A DNA stretch of 64,000 nucleotides, taken from assembly GCF_002811245.1 (NCBI RefSeq), contig NZ_NIVQ01000009.1, positions 1 through 64,000 on the forward strand, read 5' to 3'. The translations under genes were made by a program, and so were the position numbers. This stretch comes from Vibrio salilacus (GTDB lineage: Bacteria; Pseudomonadota; Gammaproteobacteria; Enterobacterales; Vibrionaceae). This document shows positions 48,320 to 56,753 of the stretch, piece by piece; position 1 is the first letter of the stretch; each line of letters opens with the position of its first letter. The notes beneath the pieces were generated by a model, which was given only the letters and a program-made list of their open reading frames with translations, did not search any database and was not told the DNA's origin.

Positions 48320-48367
48320 CATGGATCCGTCACTTCTATTGATCATGGATCCGTCACTTCTATTGAT
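48320..48367. repeat. Perfect 24-bp tandem duplication before the ECF sigma gene
   Basis: Two identical 24-bp units (48320-48343 and 48344-48367), each containing ATGGATCC on the plus strand. The length is a multiple of three and each unit reads as INRSDGSM in the extended frame of the sigma gene. Confidence 0.95.
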
Positions 48368-48599
48368 TGAATATTTTAGTTACCATTTACAGTGCGCCCT
48401 AGTAGGATGCGGATCACCTAAGTTTGACTGCGCTCAATGACATTCGCTTCAAGCTTTCAGTGCTTGAAAAAAGCGCCGCACAATTTAATCATCAGTCGCA
48501 ACGCATAAATCCACTTAAAATTGATCTACTTCAAAATCTAACAAACTCTAACGGTTATAGTAACACCTGTCATCTAGTCAGTGTTTTCACTGGCGAGTT

Positions 48600-48726
48600 G
48601 AGCAAGATGACACTTCCTTTTGAAGGCTGACTTTACTTTCTCCTAATCAGGAAACTGATTATTTCAATTGGCGTTAGTTAATTGCTTTATATATTCCGAC
48701 CACACAGTTTTGTGTGGTTTTTTTTT
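48600..48726 (+). ncRNA. Candidate small RNA ending at an orphan terminator
   Basis: A hairpin with a GAAA tetraloop (TAATCAG/CTGATTA, 48644-48661) is followed by a perfect terminator. No plus-strand gene lies upstream to use it, since the sigma gene is on the other strand. The 5' end is a guess. Confidence 0.3.
48699..48726 (+). terminator. Orphan terminator upstream of fadI
   Basis: ACCACACA and TGTGTGGT form an 8-bp stem around GTTT, followed by a nine-base T run. It reads on the plus strand, where no gene precedes it. Confidence 0.85.
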
Positions 48727-48889
48727 GCCCCTCTATTAGTAAGTAGTAAGCTAGTCAGTACCCACCGAAAACTAGTAAGCATCCACTGAAAAATTCGACG
48801 CTTTTATTGTTATTTTCCTTCTCGATAAGTCGCGAGGGGAGTGAAAGCAATGGTAATCTGCCATAAGTCACGTTTATTTAAACGAGCGT

Positions 48890-48935
48890 TTGATTGAATT
48901 AACATTCTCGTTACAATGGCGTGGTCAGACCTCTA
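48890..48935 (+). promoter_or_regulatory. fadI promoter with FadR operator
   Basis: TTGATT (48890-48895), a 16-bp spacer and TACAAT (48912-48917) form the promoter. TGGTCAGACCT (48922-48932) matches the FadR core TGGTCNGACC. It covers the expected start of transcription, so FadR should repress fadIJ until long-chain acyl-CoA appears. Confidence 0.75.
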
Positions 48936-48952
48936 AATATTAAGGAGCAACA

Positions 48953-50260
48953 ATGGGCAAGCAGGAAGTGAAAACTCGCTCAGGAGAACGCATCGCGATT
49001 GTCGCTGGTTTGCGTACACCGTTTGCGCGTCAAAGTACAGAATTCAGCCAAGTGCCAGCCGTGGACCTTGGCAAAATGGTGGTGAGTGACATGCTTGCTC
49101 GCACAGACATTGACCCGAAATTGATCGAGCAAGTGGTGTTTGGTCAGGTGGTACAAATGCCAGAAGCGCCAAACATTGCACGAGAAATTGTTTTAGGTAC
49201 CGGTATGCACATTCACACCGATGCGTACAGTGTCACTCGTGCTTGTGCGACCAGTTTTCAATCTGCGGTCAATGTTGCTGAAAGCATTATGTCGGGCACC
49301 ATCGATATCGGAATCGCTGGCGGTGCCGACTCTTCTTCTGTGTTACCGATTGGGGTGACGAAAAAGCTTGCTGCAAACCTTTTGGCGCTCAGTAAGACCA
49401 AAACTATCGGCCAAAAACTCAGTATTTTAAAAACACTGTCATTAAAAGACTTAATGCCGGTTCCACCCGCTGTTGCTGAGTATTCAACTGGTTTATCAAT
49501 GGGGCAAACCGCCGAGCAAATGGCGAAGTCCCATGGCATTACTCGCCAAGCCCAAGATGAGTTGGCCCACCGCTCTCACACCTTAGCGGCCCAAGCGTGG
49601 AGTCAAGGTAAGATCGAAGGGGAGGTGATGACCGCTTTCCCTGAACCTTATAAAAAGTGGATTGCGAAAGACAATAACGTACGTGAAGATTCCACCATTG
49701 AGGGTTACGCCAAGTTGCGTCCAGCGTTTGATCGCCAATACGGTAGTGTCACCGCGGCCAACAGTACGCCACTGACTGATGGTGCTGCCGCGATCATGTT
49801 AATGCGTGAAGGTAAGGCAAAAGAGCTTGGTCTTGAAATTATGGGCTATATCCGCTCATACGCTTTTTCGGCGATCGGCGTTGAAAGCGATATGTTGATG
49901 GGGCCTTCTTATGCAACTCCAATGGCACTTGATAGAGCAGGCATTACCCTGTCTGATCTGACGCTTATTGACATGCATGAGGCGTTTGCGGCGCAGGCTC
50001 TGTCGAATGTAAAAATGTTTGCTAGCGATAAGTTTGCTCAAGAAAAACTGGGTCGTTCGAAAGCAATTGGTGAAATCGACATGGATAAATTTAACGTGCT
50101 AGGGGGGTCGATTGCTTATGGTCACCCATTTGCAGCCACTGGCGCACGTATGATCACCCAGACCTTAAGAGAGCTTAAGCGCAGAGGCGGCGGTTTGGGA
50201 TTAAATACCGCATGTGCAGCAGGTGGTCTAGGTGCAGCAATGGTATTGGAGGTTGAGTAA
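48953..50260 (+). CDS. fadI: 3-ketoacyl-CoA thiolase FadI
   Basis: 435 residues. The nucleophile cysteine is in [15 protein letters not shown] (near residue 94). The C-terminal blocks [20 protein letters not shown] and [14 protein letters not shown] hold the catalytic His and Cys. FadI is the beta subunit of the FadIJ beta-oxidation complex, cutting 3-ketoacyl-CoA to acetyl-CoA. AAGGAGCAAC precedes the ATG. It overlaps fadJ by one base. Confidence 0.97.
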   Translation: MGKQEVKTRSGERIAIVAGLRTPFARQSTEFSQVPAVDLGKMVVSDMLARTDIDPKLIEQVVFGQVVQMPEAPNIAREIVLGTGMHIHTDAYSVTRACATSFQSAVNVAESIMSGTIDIGIAGGADSSSVLPIGVTKKLAANLLALSKTKTIGQKLSILKTLSLKDLMPVPPAVAEYSTGLSMGQTAEQMAKSHGITRQAQDELAHRSHTLAAQAWSQGKIEGEVMTAFPEPYKKWIAKDNNVREDSTIEGYAKLRPAFDRQYGSVTAANSTPLTDGAAAIMLMREGKAKELGLEIMGYIRSYAFSAIGVESDMLMGPSYATPMALDRAGITLSDLTLIDMHEAFAAQALSNVKMFASDKFAQEKLGRSKAIGEIDMDKFNVLGGSIAYGHPFAATGARMITQTLRELKRRGGGLGLNTACAAGGLGAAMVLEVE

Positions 50261-52383
50261 TGAGCGAGCAAACAGCATTTAAATTATCGATTGATGAACA
50301 ACAGATTGCATGGCTGTCTATTGATGTGCCTGGCGAGAAAATGAACACTTTGCAAGCGGCATTTGCCGATGAAATGGAAGCTATTTTTGCTCAGTTAGCA
50401 GAGCAAAAATCTGCGCTTAAAGGGTTGATCGTTCATTCGTTAAAGCCTGACAACTTTATTGCTGGTGCAGATGTTCGCATGCTTGATGCGTGTACCAGTG
50501 CCAAAGAAGCGCAAGCATTGGCAGAAAAAGGCCAGCAAATGTTCCAGAAGCTGGCAGACTTGCCTTACCCGGTGGTTGCAGCGATTCATGGACCGTGTTT
50601 AGGCGGCGGCTTAGAGTTGGCGTTAGCCTGTGATTTCCGAGTATGTACCGACTCCGACAACACGCGCCTTGGTCTGCCAGAAGTTCAGCTTGGTTTGCTG
50701 CCAGGCTCGGGTGGGACTCAGCGTTTACCTCGCCTGATTGGTTTATTGCCATCGCTAGATATGATTCTGACCGGTAAACAATTGCGCGCGAAGAAAGCCA
50801 AAAAGTTGGGCGTAGCGGATGCCGTTGTTCCTCAGACTGTGCTACTTGATGTTGCGAAAAGCTTTGTCGAGAAAAATGCACGTAAGAACAAAGCCAAGCC
50901 TAAGGCCTCAACTAAAGAGAAGTTGATGGCTAATACTGGGCTCGGACGCAAAGTAATTTTTGAGCAAGCGGCGAAGAAAACGCGACAAAAAACGCGAGGT
51001 AATTACCCAGCAGCAGACGCGATTTTAGATGTGATTCGTTTTGGTCTTGAAAAAGGGTTCGAGAAAGGTCTGCAGAAAGAAGCAGAGCGTTTCGGTGAGC
51101 TAGTGATGACGCCAGAATCAAAAGCGCTGCGATCCATTTTCTTTGCGACGACTGAAATGAAGAAAGACAACGGCAGTGATGCTGAGCCAAGAACCATTGC
51201 GCGTGCGGCCGTACTCGGTGGTGGTTTAATGGGGGCAGGGATAAGCCATGTCAGCGTAGCCAAAGCCAAAGTACCGGTACGCATTAAAGATGTGTCCAAT
51301 GATGGTGTTTTAAACGCGCTCAAGTACAACTTCAAGTTGTTTGAGAAACAAAGAAAACGCCGCATTATCTCAAAAGTGCAGTTGCAAAATAAAATGATGC
51401 AATTATCGGGAGGGACTGATTTTACGACGTTTAATCATACCGATATGGTGATTGAAGCGGTATTTGAAGATTTGGCGCTTAAACAGCAGATGGTGGCCGA
51501 TGTTGAGCAAAATGCCAAGCCAACGACCATTTTTGCGACGAATACGTCGTCACTGCCAATTCATCAGATTGCTGAGCAAGCACAGCGTCCTGAAAATGTG
51601 GTCGGTTTACACTACTTCAGCCCAGTAGAAAAGATGCCATTGGTCGAAGTCATTCCTCATCAAGGCACCTCTGATGAAACCATTTCAACCGTGGTTGAGT
51701 TTGCGCGTAAGCAAGGCAAAACGCCGATTGTGGTCAAAGATTGTGCAGGTTTTTATGTTAACCGCATTCTGGCGCCTTACATGAATGAAGCCGCTCAAGT
51801 GTTGATGACTGGTGAGCCCATTGAGCAACTCGATACTGCGCTGCTCAACTTCGGTTTCCCTGTTGGACCGATAACGCTACTCGACGAAGTGGGTGTTGAT
51901 ATTGGTGCTAAAATTATGCCTATCTTGGTGGCGGAGCTTGGTGAACGATTCCAAGGGCCAGATGTTTTCGACAAGCTGCTTAATGATGGTCGTAAAGGAC
52001 GTAAGAGCGGCAAAGGCTTTTATAGCTATAAAGGCAAGAAGAAAGAGGTCGATAAGTCGATTTACAAACTGCTAGGCTTGCAGCCTGAGTCAAAGATGGC
52101 AGAGAAAGAGATCGCTATGCGCTGCGTATTACCAATGCTCAATGAAGCGGTTCGTTGTCTTGATGAAGGAATTATCCGTAGTCCACGTGATGGCGACATC
52201 GGTGCTATATTCGGTATTGGTTTTCCGCCGTTCTTAGGTGGTCCGTTCCGGTATATGGATCAGATAGGCATCAAGAAACTTGTTGAAATCATGAACGAGC
52301 ATGCACAGAAGTACGGTGATCGTTTTGCCCCTTGTGATGGCTTGTTAACTCGAGCTGGGGTTGATGCACGCTTTTATTCATAA
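50260..52383 (+). CDS. fadJ: Multifunctional fatty acid oxidation protein FadJ
   Basis: 707 residues. The N-terminal enoyl-CoA hydratase part has [19 protein letters not shown]. The 3-hydroxyacyl-CoA dehydrogenase part starts near residue 310 with the NAD motif [16 protein letters not shown] and continues with [15 protein letters not shown]. FadJ hydrates and oxidises acyl-CoA intermediates for FadI. It is coupled to fadI and followed by a terminator. Confidence 0.97.
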   Translation: MSEQTAFKLSIDEQQIAWLSIDVPGEKMNTLQAAFADEMEAIFAQLAEQKSALKGLIVHSLKPDNFIAGADVRMLDACTSAKEAQALAEKGQQMFQKLADLPYPVVAAIHGPCLGGGLELALACDFRVCTDSDNTRLGLPEVQLGLLPGSGGTQRLPRLIGLLPSLDMILTGKQLRAKKAKKLGVADAVVPQTVLLDVAKSFVEKNARKNKAKPKASTKEKLMANTGLGRKVIFEQAAKKTRQKTRGNYPAADAILDVIRFGLEKGFEKGLQKEAERFGELVMTPESKALRSIFFATTEMKKDNGSDAEPRTIARAAVLGGGLMGAGISHVSVAKAKVPVRIKDVSNDGVLNALKYNFKLFEKQRKRRIISKVQLQNKMMQLSGGTDFTTFNHTDMVIEAVFEDLALKQQMVADVEQNAKPTTIFATNTSSLPIHQIAEQAQRPENVVGLHYFSPVEKMPLVEVIPHQGTSDETISTVVEFARKQGKTPIVVKDCAGFYVNRILAPYMNEAAQVLMTGEPIEQLDTALLNFGFPVGPITLLDEVGVDIGAKIMPILVAELGERFQGPDVFDKLLNDGRKGRKSGKGFYSYKGKKKEVDKSIYKLLGLQPESKMAEKEIAMRCVLPMLNEAVRCLDEGIIRSPRDGDIGAIFGIGFPPFLGGPFRYMDQIGIKKLVEIMNEHAQKYGDRFAPCDGLLTRAGVDARFYS

Positions 52384-52397
52384 TCACAATTAAAGAC

Positions 52398-52426
52398 AAA
52401 GGCGAGCCAATCGGTTCGCCTTTTTT
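52398..52426 (+). terminator. Terminator after fadJ
   Basis: AAAGGCGA and TCGCCTTT pair, with an inner CC/GG pairing, followed by TTTT. Confidence 0.85.
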
Positions 52427-52483
52427 GTTGATGAGAGTTATTATCAAGAAGAAATAACAACAATACGTTCAAAAGGATACCAA

Positions 52484-53032
52484 ATGGATGCTCTCGATCT
52501 CTTGCTCAACCGTCGCTCAATTGCAAAATTGTCTGAGCCAGCGCCAGAAGGTAAAGCACTAGAAAACATTATTCGCGCCGGTTTACGCGCTCCTGATCAT
52601 GCCGGACTCACACCATGGCGCTTTTCAATTGCACAGGGTGAAGGGCTGAATAAGCTATCGAAAATTCTCGTGACTGCTGCAGAGTCTGAAAGCAGTGATG
52701 TGAACCTGATAGAAAAGGTCAAAAATGCCCCATTTCGCGCACCAATGGTGATCACCGTGATTGCCAAGGTGACTGAACATGACAAAGTGCCAGTGTTTGA
52801 GCAACATTTATCGGCGGGTTGCGCTGTTCAAGCGATGCAAATGGCCGCAGTTGCTCAAGGTTTTCAGGCGTTTTGGCGTTCAGGAAAGTGGATGTTCCAC
52901 CCAAAAGTGCATCAAGCGTTTAACCTACAGGGTGAAGACCAAATCGTTGGCTTTTTGTATTTGGGGACGCCGGGGTGTACTCCAATGAAAGTACCTGAAA
53001 GGGATTTAAGCCGATTTGTTGAATACCTATAA
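52484..53032 (+). CDS. ydjA: YdjA-type NAD(P)H nitroreductase
   Basis: 182 residues. FMN-binding nitroreductase blocks are visible: LNRRSIAKLSEPAP (phosphate-binding arginines), RAPDHAGLTPWRF and the C-terminal GFLYLGTPG. The short length and first block match the YdjA subfamily, a minimal homodimeric FMN enzyme whose natural substrate is not known. AAAAGGATA gives a good ribosome site. A bidirectional terminator separates it from the LysR gene. Confidence 0.88.
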   Translation: MDALDLLLNRRSIAKLSEPAPEGKALENIIRAGLRAPDHAGLTPWRFSIAQGEGLNKLSKILVTAAESESSDVNLIEKVKNAPFRAPMVITVIAKVTEHDKVPVFEQHLSAGCAVQAMQMAAVAQGFQAFWRSGKWMFHPKVHQAFNLQGEDQIVGFLYLGTPGCTPMKVPERDLSRFVEYL

Positions 53033-53036
53033 CGAC

Positions 53037-53073
53037 AAAAGAGAGCTTGGCGAACAGCCAAGCTCTCTTTTTT
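53037..53073. terminator. Bidirectional terminator between ydjA and aphB
   Basis: AAAAGAGAGCTTGGC and GCCAAGCTCTCTTTT form a perfect 15-bp stem with a GAACA loop. It overlaps the last two bases of the convergent LysR gene. Confidence 0.9.
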
Positions 53074-53947
53074 AGTGAAGGTTGTAAGCGATAACAAAGT
53101 CGATAAAAAGACGGACCTTCTCTGGAAGGTGATCTTTGTGATTGTAGAGCATATAGATATCTCGAGGATTGGCGATCCAATCTTCAAGTACTTGGATTAG
53201 GCTACCATCGTCGATGTACTCTTTTATCATCACATTTGGCATCAAAGTAATACCTAAGCCGTCAGAACAAGCGCTTCTTACCACATTGAGTGTATTGGAT
53301 TGAAAGCGTGCTTTGTCGTTATTAATGACGGTTTCACCACTATTATTCGACAATTGCCATTTAAGCAGTGGTGCGCCTTTGAGTAATGAATGCTGGTGTA
53401 GCTCTTCGGCGTGTCTTGGCGCCGGTTTATTTTTCAAATAATCTGGGCTTGCGACCAGAATGTCTACCACCGAGCTAATTTTACGCGCAATTAAACTTGA
53501 GTCACGTTGTGGCCCAACTCGGAAAATGACATCCCATTCGGTAGGGTCGAGTTGATCGGCGTGATTGCTGGTGGTCAGCTCGATGTTAATATCGGGATAT
53601 TGGCACATGAAGGCGTTAAACATCGGCATCATCATGCGTTTGGTTAAGTTCGATGGCGAGTTAATGCGAATTTTGCCCGCCGCACCACGACATTCGTCGG
53701 TAATCTCTTCTGCGGCAGAGGTCAGGCGGTCGAGTAGAGGAGAACACTCGCTATAAAAACGTTCGCCAGCTTCTGTTAAAGACAGTTTACGCGCATGACG
53801 ATTGAGCAGTCGTAGATTGAGCGACTCCTCCAAAGCTTGAATACGTCGCGTGATAGTAGCGACAGGAATCATAGTTTTACGGGAAGTTGCGGTATAACTC
53901 CCATTTTCTACTACCAATCTAAATAGGTTGAGATCATCTAATTTCAT
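53072..53947 (-). CDS. aphB: LysR-family regulator, AphB-like
   Basis: 291 residues. The winged HTH (MKLDDLNLFRLVVENGSYTA) and the block NLTKRMMMPMFNAFM match V. cholerae AphB, the LysR activator of tcpPH that responds to low oxygen and low pH. Location next to fadIJ on one side and a response regulator on the other is the same as for V. cholerae aphB. Cysteines lie at 68, 86, 115 and 227; C227 in VRSACSDGLG is the best candidate for the reported redox-active cysteine. The ATG at 53947 is preferred over the upstream ATG. Confidence 0.85.
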   Translation of the reverse strand: MKLDDLNLFRLVVENGSYTATSRKTMIPVATITRRIQALEESLNLRLLNRHARKLSLTEAGERFYSECSPLLDRLTSAAEEITDECRGAAGKIRINSPSNLTKRMMMPMFNAFMCQYPDINIELTTSNHADQLDPTEWDVIFRVGPQRDSSLIARKISSVVDILVASPDYLKNKPAPRHAEELHQHSLLKGAPLLKWQLSNNSGETVINNDKARFQSNTLNVVRSACSDGLGITLMPNVMIKEYIDDGSLIQVLEDWIANPRDIYMLYNHKDHLPEKVRLFIDFVIAYNLH

Positions 53948-54186
53948 TGCGTTCGACACACACTTTTATCAATTTGATTAATTTATATCTATATCAAATG
54001 CCAAAGCTTGAGTCACATCAACAACTTTGGCGAAATTTGATATTCCATACATATAGTATGTAACCTGGAACAAAAGTGGAAGATTTGTATAAATTAGCTT
54101 TCGGGGCTACTTTTAAAGAGCGATTTAACTACAAATAACAATAATAATATAAGCAGTCGTTCTTTTTAGGTGTGAGGCGAAGATGT

Positions 54187-55287
54187 ATGCATAAAACAAT
54201 TGACGTTGCGACTAACACGACGACACTCGCTAATGCGGGCCCCAAAATGATTATGTTGGTAGATGACGACCCGATTTTTCGTCGTATAACGTCGGGTTTT
54301 CTATTAGAACAAGGCTATCAAGTCGTTGAAGCTTACGATGGACTGGATGGCTTACAGAAATTAAGGTCCAATGAACCCGATCTGGTTTTGTGCGATCTTT
54401 CGATGCCCATTCTTGATGGTATTGAGTTCGTCGAAGAAGTCAGCTTAGAATACCCCTCGCTACCACTGATTGTTGTGTCAGCAACGGATGAAATAGCCGA
54501 TGTGGCCAAAGCACTCCGATATGGTATCAAAGACTTTCTCGCTAAGCCCATTAGCAATCATCAACATTTGGCTTGTGCCATAGAGAGCACGTTAGATGAC
54601 GCTGATAATCACCTCAGTGACCAGCGGGATTTTTCCAGCCAATGGTTTCGTATCGATAGTGGTGATGTGCCAGAAGAGCAAGAGTTGCATTGGCACTTAG
54701 AGTACTTAGATGATAATCCAAGCGCCGCAACAGACTTATTGCATGCGCTATTGCCTGATAAAGATACTACTCAAGGAGATTGGAAGTGCAGCTATCGTTT
54801 GTTGCAATCAACGGACGTCTTGCCCTTGGTTTTTGACTACGCTTGGTTGATAAACGGGCAGTTTATCTTTTATCTGGTCGACTCTGCGAGCGAAGAAAAG
54901 CACGGCGCGGCAACCACCTTGTTGATCAGAGCGTTATTTCATGACTATTTGCGTAACCTCAGGTCTTTTAATGCCGATTTGAAAGATCTTGCCACTCTAC
55001 TTGAAAGAGGCATCAAGTGCTCTGATTGTAGTACCCCAGTGAAAGCCCTTTTTGGTGTCGCAGACTTATCTGAAGGGACGTTAGAACTGCTGCCTGCTGG
55101 CCTTGATGCGCAATGGGCCAATGGTTACTTTTCTCAGCATATCCCTGCAGGAGTGTTTCTTGGTGACAACTGCATGAAAAACTTTATCACTACAGACTTG
55201 CCCATTCACTCGGCTTGTCAATTGACGCTGAGTTGTCTTGGTTCGAGCAGTTTTTGCCTCGATATCCGACGTGCAGCAAACGCCTAA
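54187..55287 (+). CDS. RssB-like response regulator with PP2C-like output domain
   Basis: 366 residues. The N-terminal receiver (about 18-140) has DDD near 27-29, the acceptor Asp in VLCDLSMP and the lysine in LAKPIS. The C-terminal 200 residues resemble the PP2C-like fold of RssB but lack the clear metal aspartates, so it is probably a protein-binding rather than phosphatase domain. No DNA-binding domain is seen. It is divergent from aphB. GTG at 54172 is an alternative start; GAGG precedes the chosen ATG. Confidence 0.82.
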   Translation: MHKTIDVATNTTTLANAGPKMIMLVDDDPIFRRITSGFLLEQGYQVVEAYDGLDGLQKLRSNEPDLVLCDLSMPILDGIEFVEEVSLEYPSLPLIVVSATDEIADVAKALRYGIKDFLAKPISNHQHLACAIESTLDDADNHLSDQRDFSSQWFRIDSGDVPEEQELHWHLEYLDDNPSAATDLLHALLPDKDTTQGDWKCSYRLLQSTDVLPLVFDYAWLINGQFIFYLVDSASEEKHGAATTLLIRALFHDYLRNLRSFNADLKDLATLLERGIKCSDCSTPVKALFGVADLSEGTLELLPAGLDAQWANGYFSQHIPAGVFLGDNCMKNFITTDLPIHSACQLTLSCLGSSSFCLDIRRAANA

Positions 55288-55322
55288 ACGCATTTCTAAT
55301 ATGAGCACTTCAATAACCCTAT

Positions 55323-55352
55323 AATCACTCGGTGTTTGTCACCGAGCGATTA
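55323..55352. repeat. Hairpin downstream of the response regulator gene
   Basis: CTCGGTG and CACCGAG pair around TTTGT, with a weaker outer AAT/ATT match. No T run follows. A further IR, GCCCAA/TTGGGC (55379-55412), is preceded by seven As and would read as a terminator only on the minus strand, where no gene lies upstream. Confidence 0.45.
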
Positions 55353-55450
55353 AGGTATAGTCGCGACAAACAAAAAAAGCCCAACCTATTAACACCTGAT
55401 TAATCAATTGGGCACATGTTTCGTCACCTTTATATTAGAGAAGCAAGCTC

Positions 55451-55582
55451 ATGGCAGACAAAGACTTTAAAGAACCTTATAATATTTTTTACTTTCTTGG
55501 ATTTATCGCGGTATTACTGATCCCGACGCTTCCAGCGACGCTGACTTGGATCCGCGTATTGAATGGATATTCAGGTTCCTAA
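55451..55582 (+). CDS. Small predicted membrane protein (43 residues)
   Basis: ATG at 55451 with AGAGAAG about 8 bases upstream; stop TAA at 55580-55582. A polar N terminus (MADKDFKEPYN) is followed by one hydrophobic helix (about 12-34) and a short polar tail (NGYSGS). The shape, start signal and position 29 bp before ybaN support a real gene. I do not recognise the family. Related small single-helix proteins often serve as subunits of membrane complexes, but nothing here shows a partner. Confidence 0.6.
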   Translation: MADKDFKEPYNIFYFLGFIAVLLIPTLPATLTWIRVLNGYSGS

Positions 55583-55611
55583 TACTCATACGATAGGAGT
55601 ATGTCATCATC

Positions 55612-55998
55612 ATTCGTAGAATTGCTCTGAGTTTTGTTGGCATGCTCAGCCTAGTGTTAGGAATCATTGGCATTTTCCTTCCTCTCTTACCAACCACCCC
55701 CTTTATCTTATTAGCCAGTGCATGCTTTATGCGCAGCAGCCCTGCTTTTCACCGTTGGCTTCATCAACACAATACCTTCGGGCCTATCATCACTCATTGG
55801 CATCAACATCGCGCCATATCACGCAAAGTAAAAGCACGCGGTGCGGTATGTATGGTGTTAAGTTTTTCATTTTCGATTTGGATTGTTCCCCATTTCTGGC
55901 TAAAGATTGGTCTAGTGGTCATGCTTGTGGTCCTGCTTAGTTGGTTTATTCGTTTGCCTGTGATTGAGCACCTTGCCGATAGCGAAGAAAATCACTAA
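55612..55998 (+). CDS. ybaN: YbaN family (DUF454) inner-membrane protein
   Basis: About 128 residues with hydrophobic segments near 5-35 and 85-115 and the family block PLLPTTPFILLASACFMRSSPAFHRWL. The first in-frame ATG is at 55642, which loses the conserved N terminus. Aligned to E. coli YbaN (MQRIILIIIGW), the first residue falls on ATT at 55612 (IRRIALSFVGM), and ATC codons at 55606 and 55609 are nearer to AGGAG (55595-55599). A non-AUG start is thus likely. Function is unknown. apt follows, as in E. coli. Confidence 0.8.
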   Translation: MRRIALSFVGMLSLVLGIIGIFLPLLPTTPFILLASACFMRSSPAFHRWLHQHNTFGPIITHWHQHRAISRKVKARGAVCMVLSFSFSIWIVPHFWLKIGLVVMLVVLLSWFIRLPVIEHLADSEENH

Positions 55999-56014
55999 GA
56001 TTGCTGAGAAGTGT

Positions 56015-56045
56015 GCCTGCTTTTATAGTGGGCGTTTGTTTTTTT
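56015..56045 (+). terminator. Probable terminator after ybaN
   Basis: GCCTGC and GTGGGC pair (with wobbles) around TTTTATA and are followed by a T-rich run. It lies between ybaN and apt. Confidence 0.5.
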
Positions 56046-56174
56046 AGGCACAATAAACCTTGGTCGCTGTTTCTGGTGAAACCCTAGGTTAGGTTGTGCT
56101 GAGAACTGTGCTAACGCTTCCAGTCATTTGTTGACCAAATCGATGGATAAATTAGCCAATCTAAGTAAAGAGTT

Positions 56175-56720
56175 ATGACAACTGAAACTATTGCGCAAAT
56201 CAAATCTAGCATCCAAAGCATTGCCGATTACCCAAAACCAGGCATTCTGTTTCGTGATGTGACTAGCTTGATGGAAGATGCCCAGGCTTATCAGGCCACC
56301 ATTCAACTTCTTGTAGACCGTTATAAAGAGATGGGGTTTACTAAAATTGTTGGTACCGAAGCGCGTGGTTTTCTTTTTGGTGCCCCACTTGCGCTAGAGC
56401 TCGGTGTTGGTTTTGTCCCAGTACGTAAACCAGGCAAACTGCCACGTAAAACCATCGCTCAATCTTACGAGTTAGAGTACGGTACAGATACTCTAGAAAT
56501 TCACGTCGATGCAATCCGTGAAGGCGACAAAGTGTTGGTTGTTGATGATTTACTAGCGACAGGCGGCACGATTGAAGCCACGACTAAGCTAATTCGACAA
56601 CTCGGTGGTGTGGTGGAACACGCTGCATTTGTGATTAACCTTCCTGAAATTGGTGGTGATAAACGTCTTGAAGGTCTTGGCCTCAACGTTTATAGCATCT
56701 GTGAATTTGAAGGTCACTAA
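56175..56720 (+). CDS. apt: Adenine phosphoribosyltransferase
   Basis: 181 residues. The PRPP loop is [13 protein letters not shown] near residues 121-133, and the [12 protein letters not shown] block follows family form. Apt salvages adenine to AMP. AAGAG lies before the ATG. It precedes dnaX by 33 bp; the apt-dnaX-ybaB-recR order matches E. coli. Confidence 0.97.
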   Translation: MTTETIAQIKSSIQSIADYPKPGILFRDVTSLMEDAQAYQATIQLLVDRYKEMGFTKIVGTEARGFLFGAPLALELGVGFVPVRKPGKLPRKTIAQSYELEYGTDTLEIHVDAIREGDKVLVVDDLLATGGTIEATTKLIRQLGGVVEHAAFVINLPEIGGDKRLEGLGLNVYSICEFEGH

Positions 56721-56753
56721 TCGATCGGCTAGGCTATTTATGGGTACAGTTTC

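Larger units (their letters stand above)
48308..48952. other. Intergenic region between the sigma gene and fadI
   Basis: It holds the 24-bp tandem duplicate (48320-48367), a hairpin TTCAAGC/GCTTGAA (48448-48468), a GAAA-loop hairpin (48644-48661), a strong orphan terminator (48699-48726) and the fadI promoter. No protein gene is convincing. Confidence 0.6.

Noticed and set aside
48424..48630. 68-codon plus-strand frame upstream of fadI
   Set aside because: It begins at a TTG without a ribosome site, has no recognisable domain and contains a perfect hairpin; it is better seen as non-coding.
55379..55412. GCCCAA/TTGGGC repeat with seven As on its left as a minus-strand terminator
   Set aside because: No minus-strand gene lies to its right, and the loop is long; kept only as part of the hairpin note.
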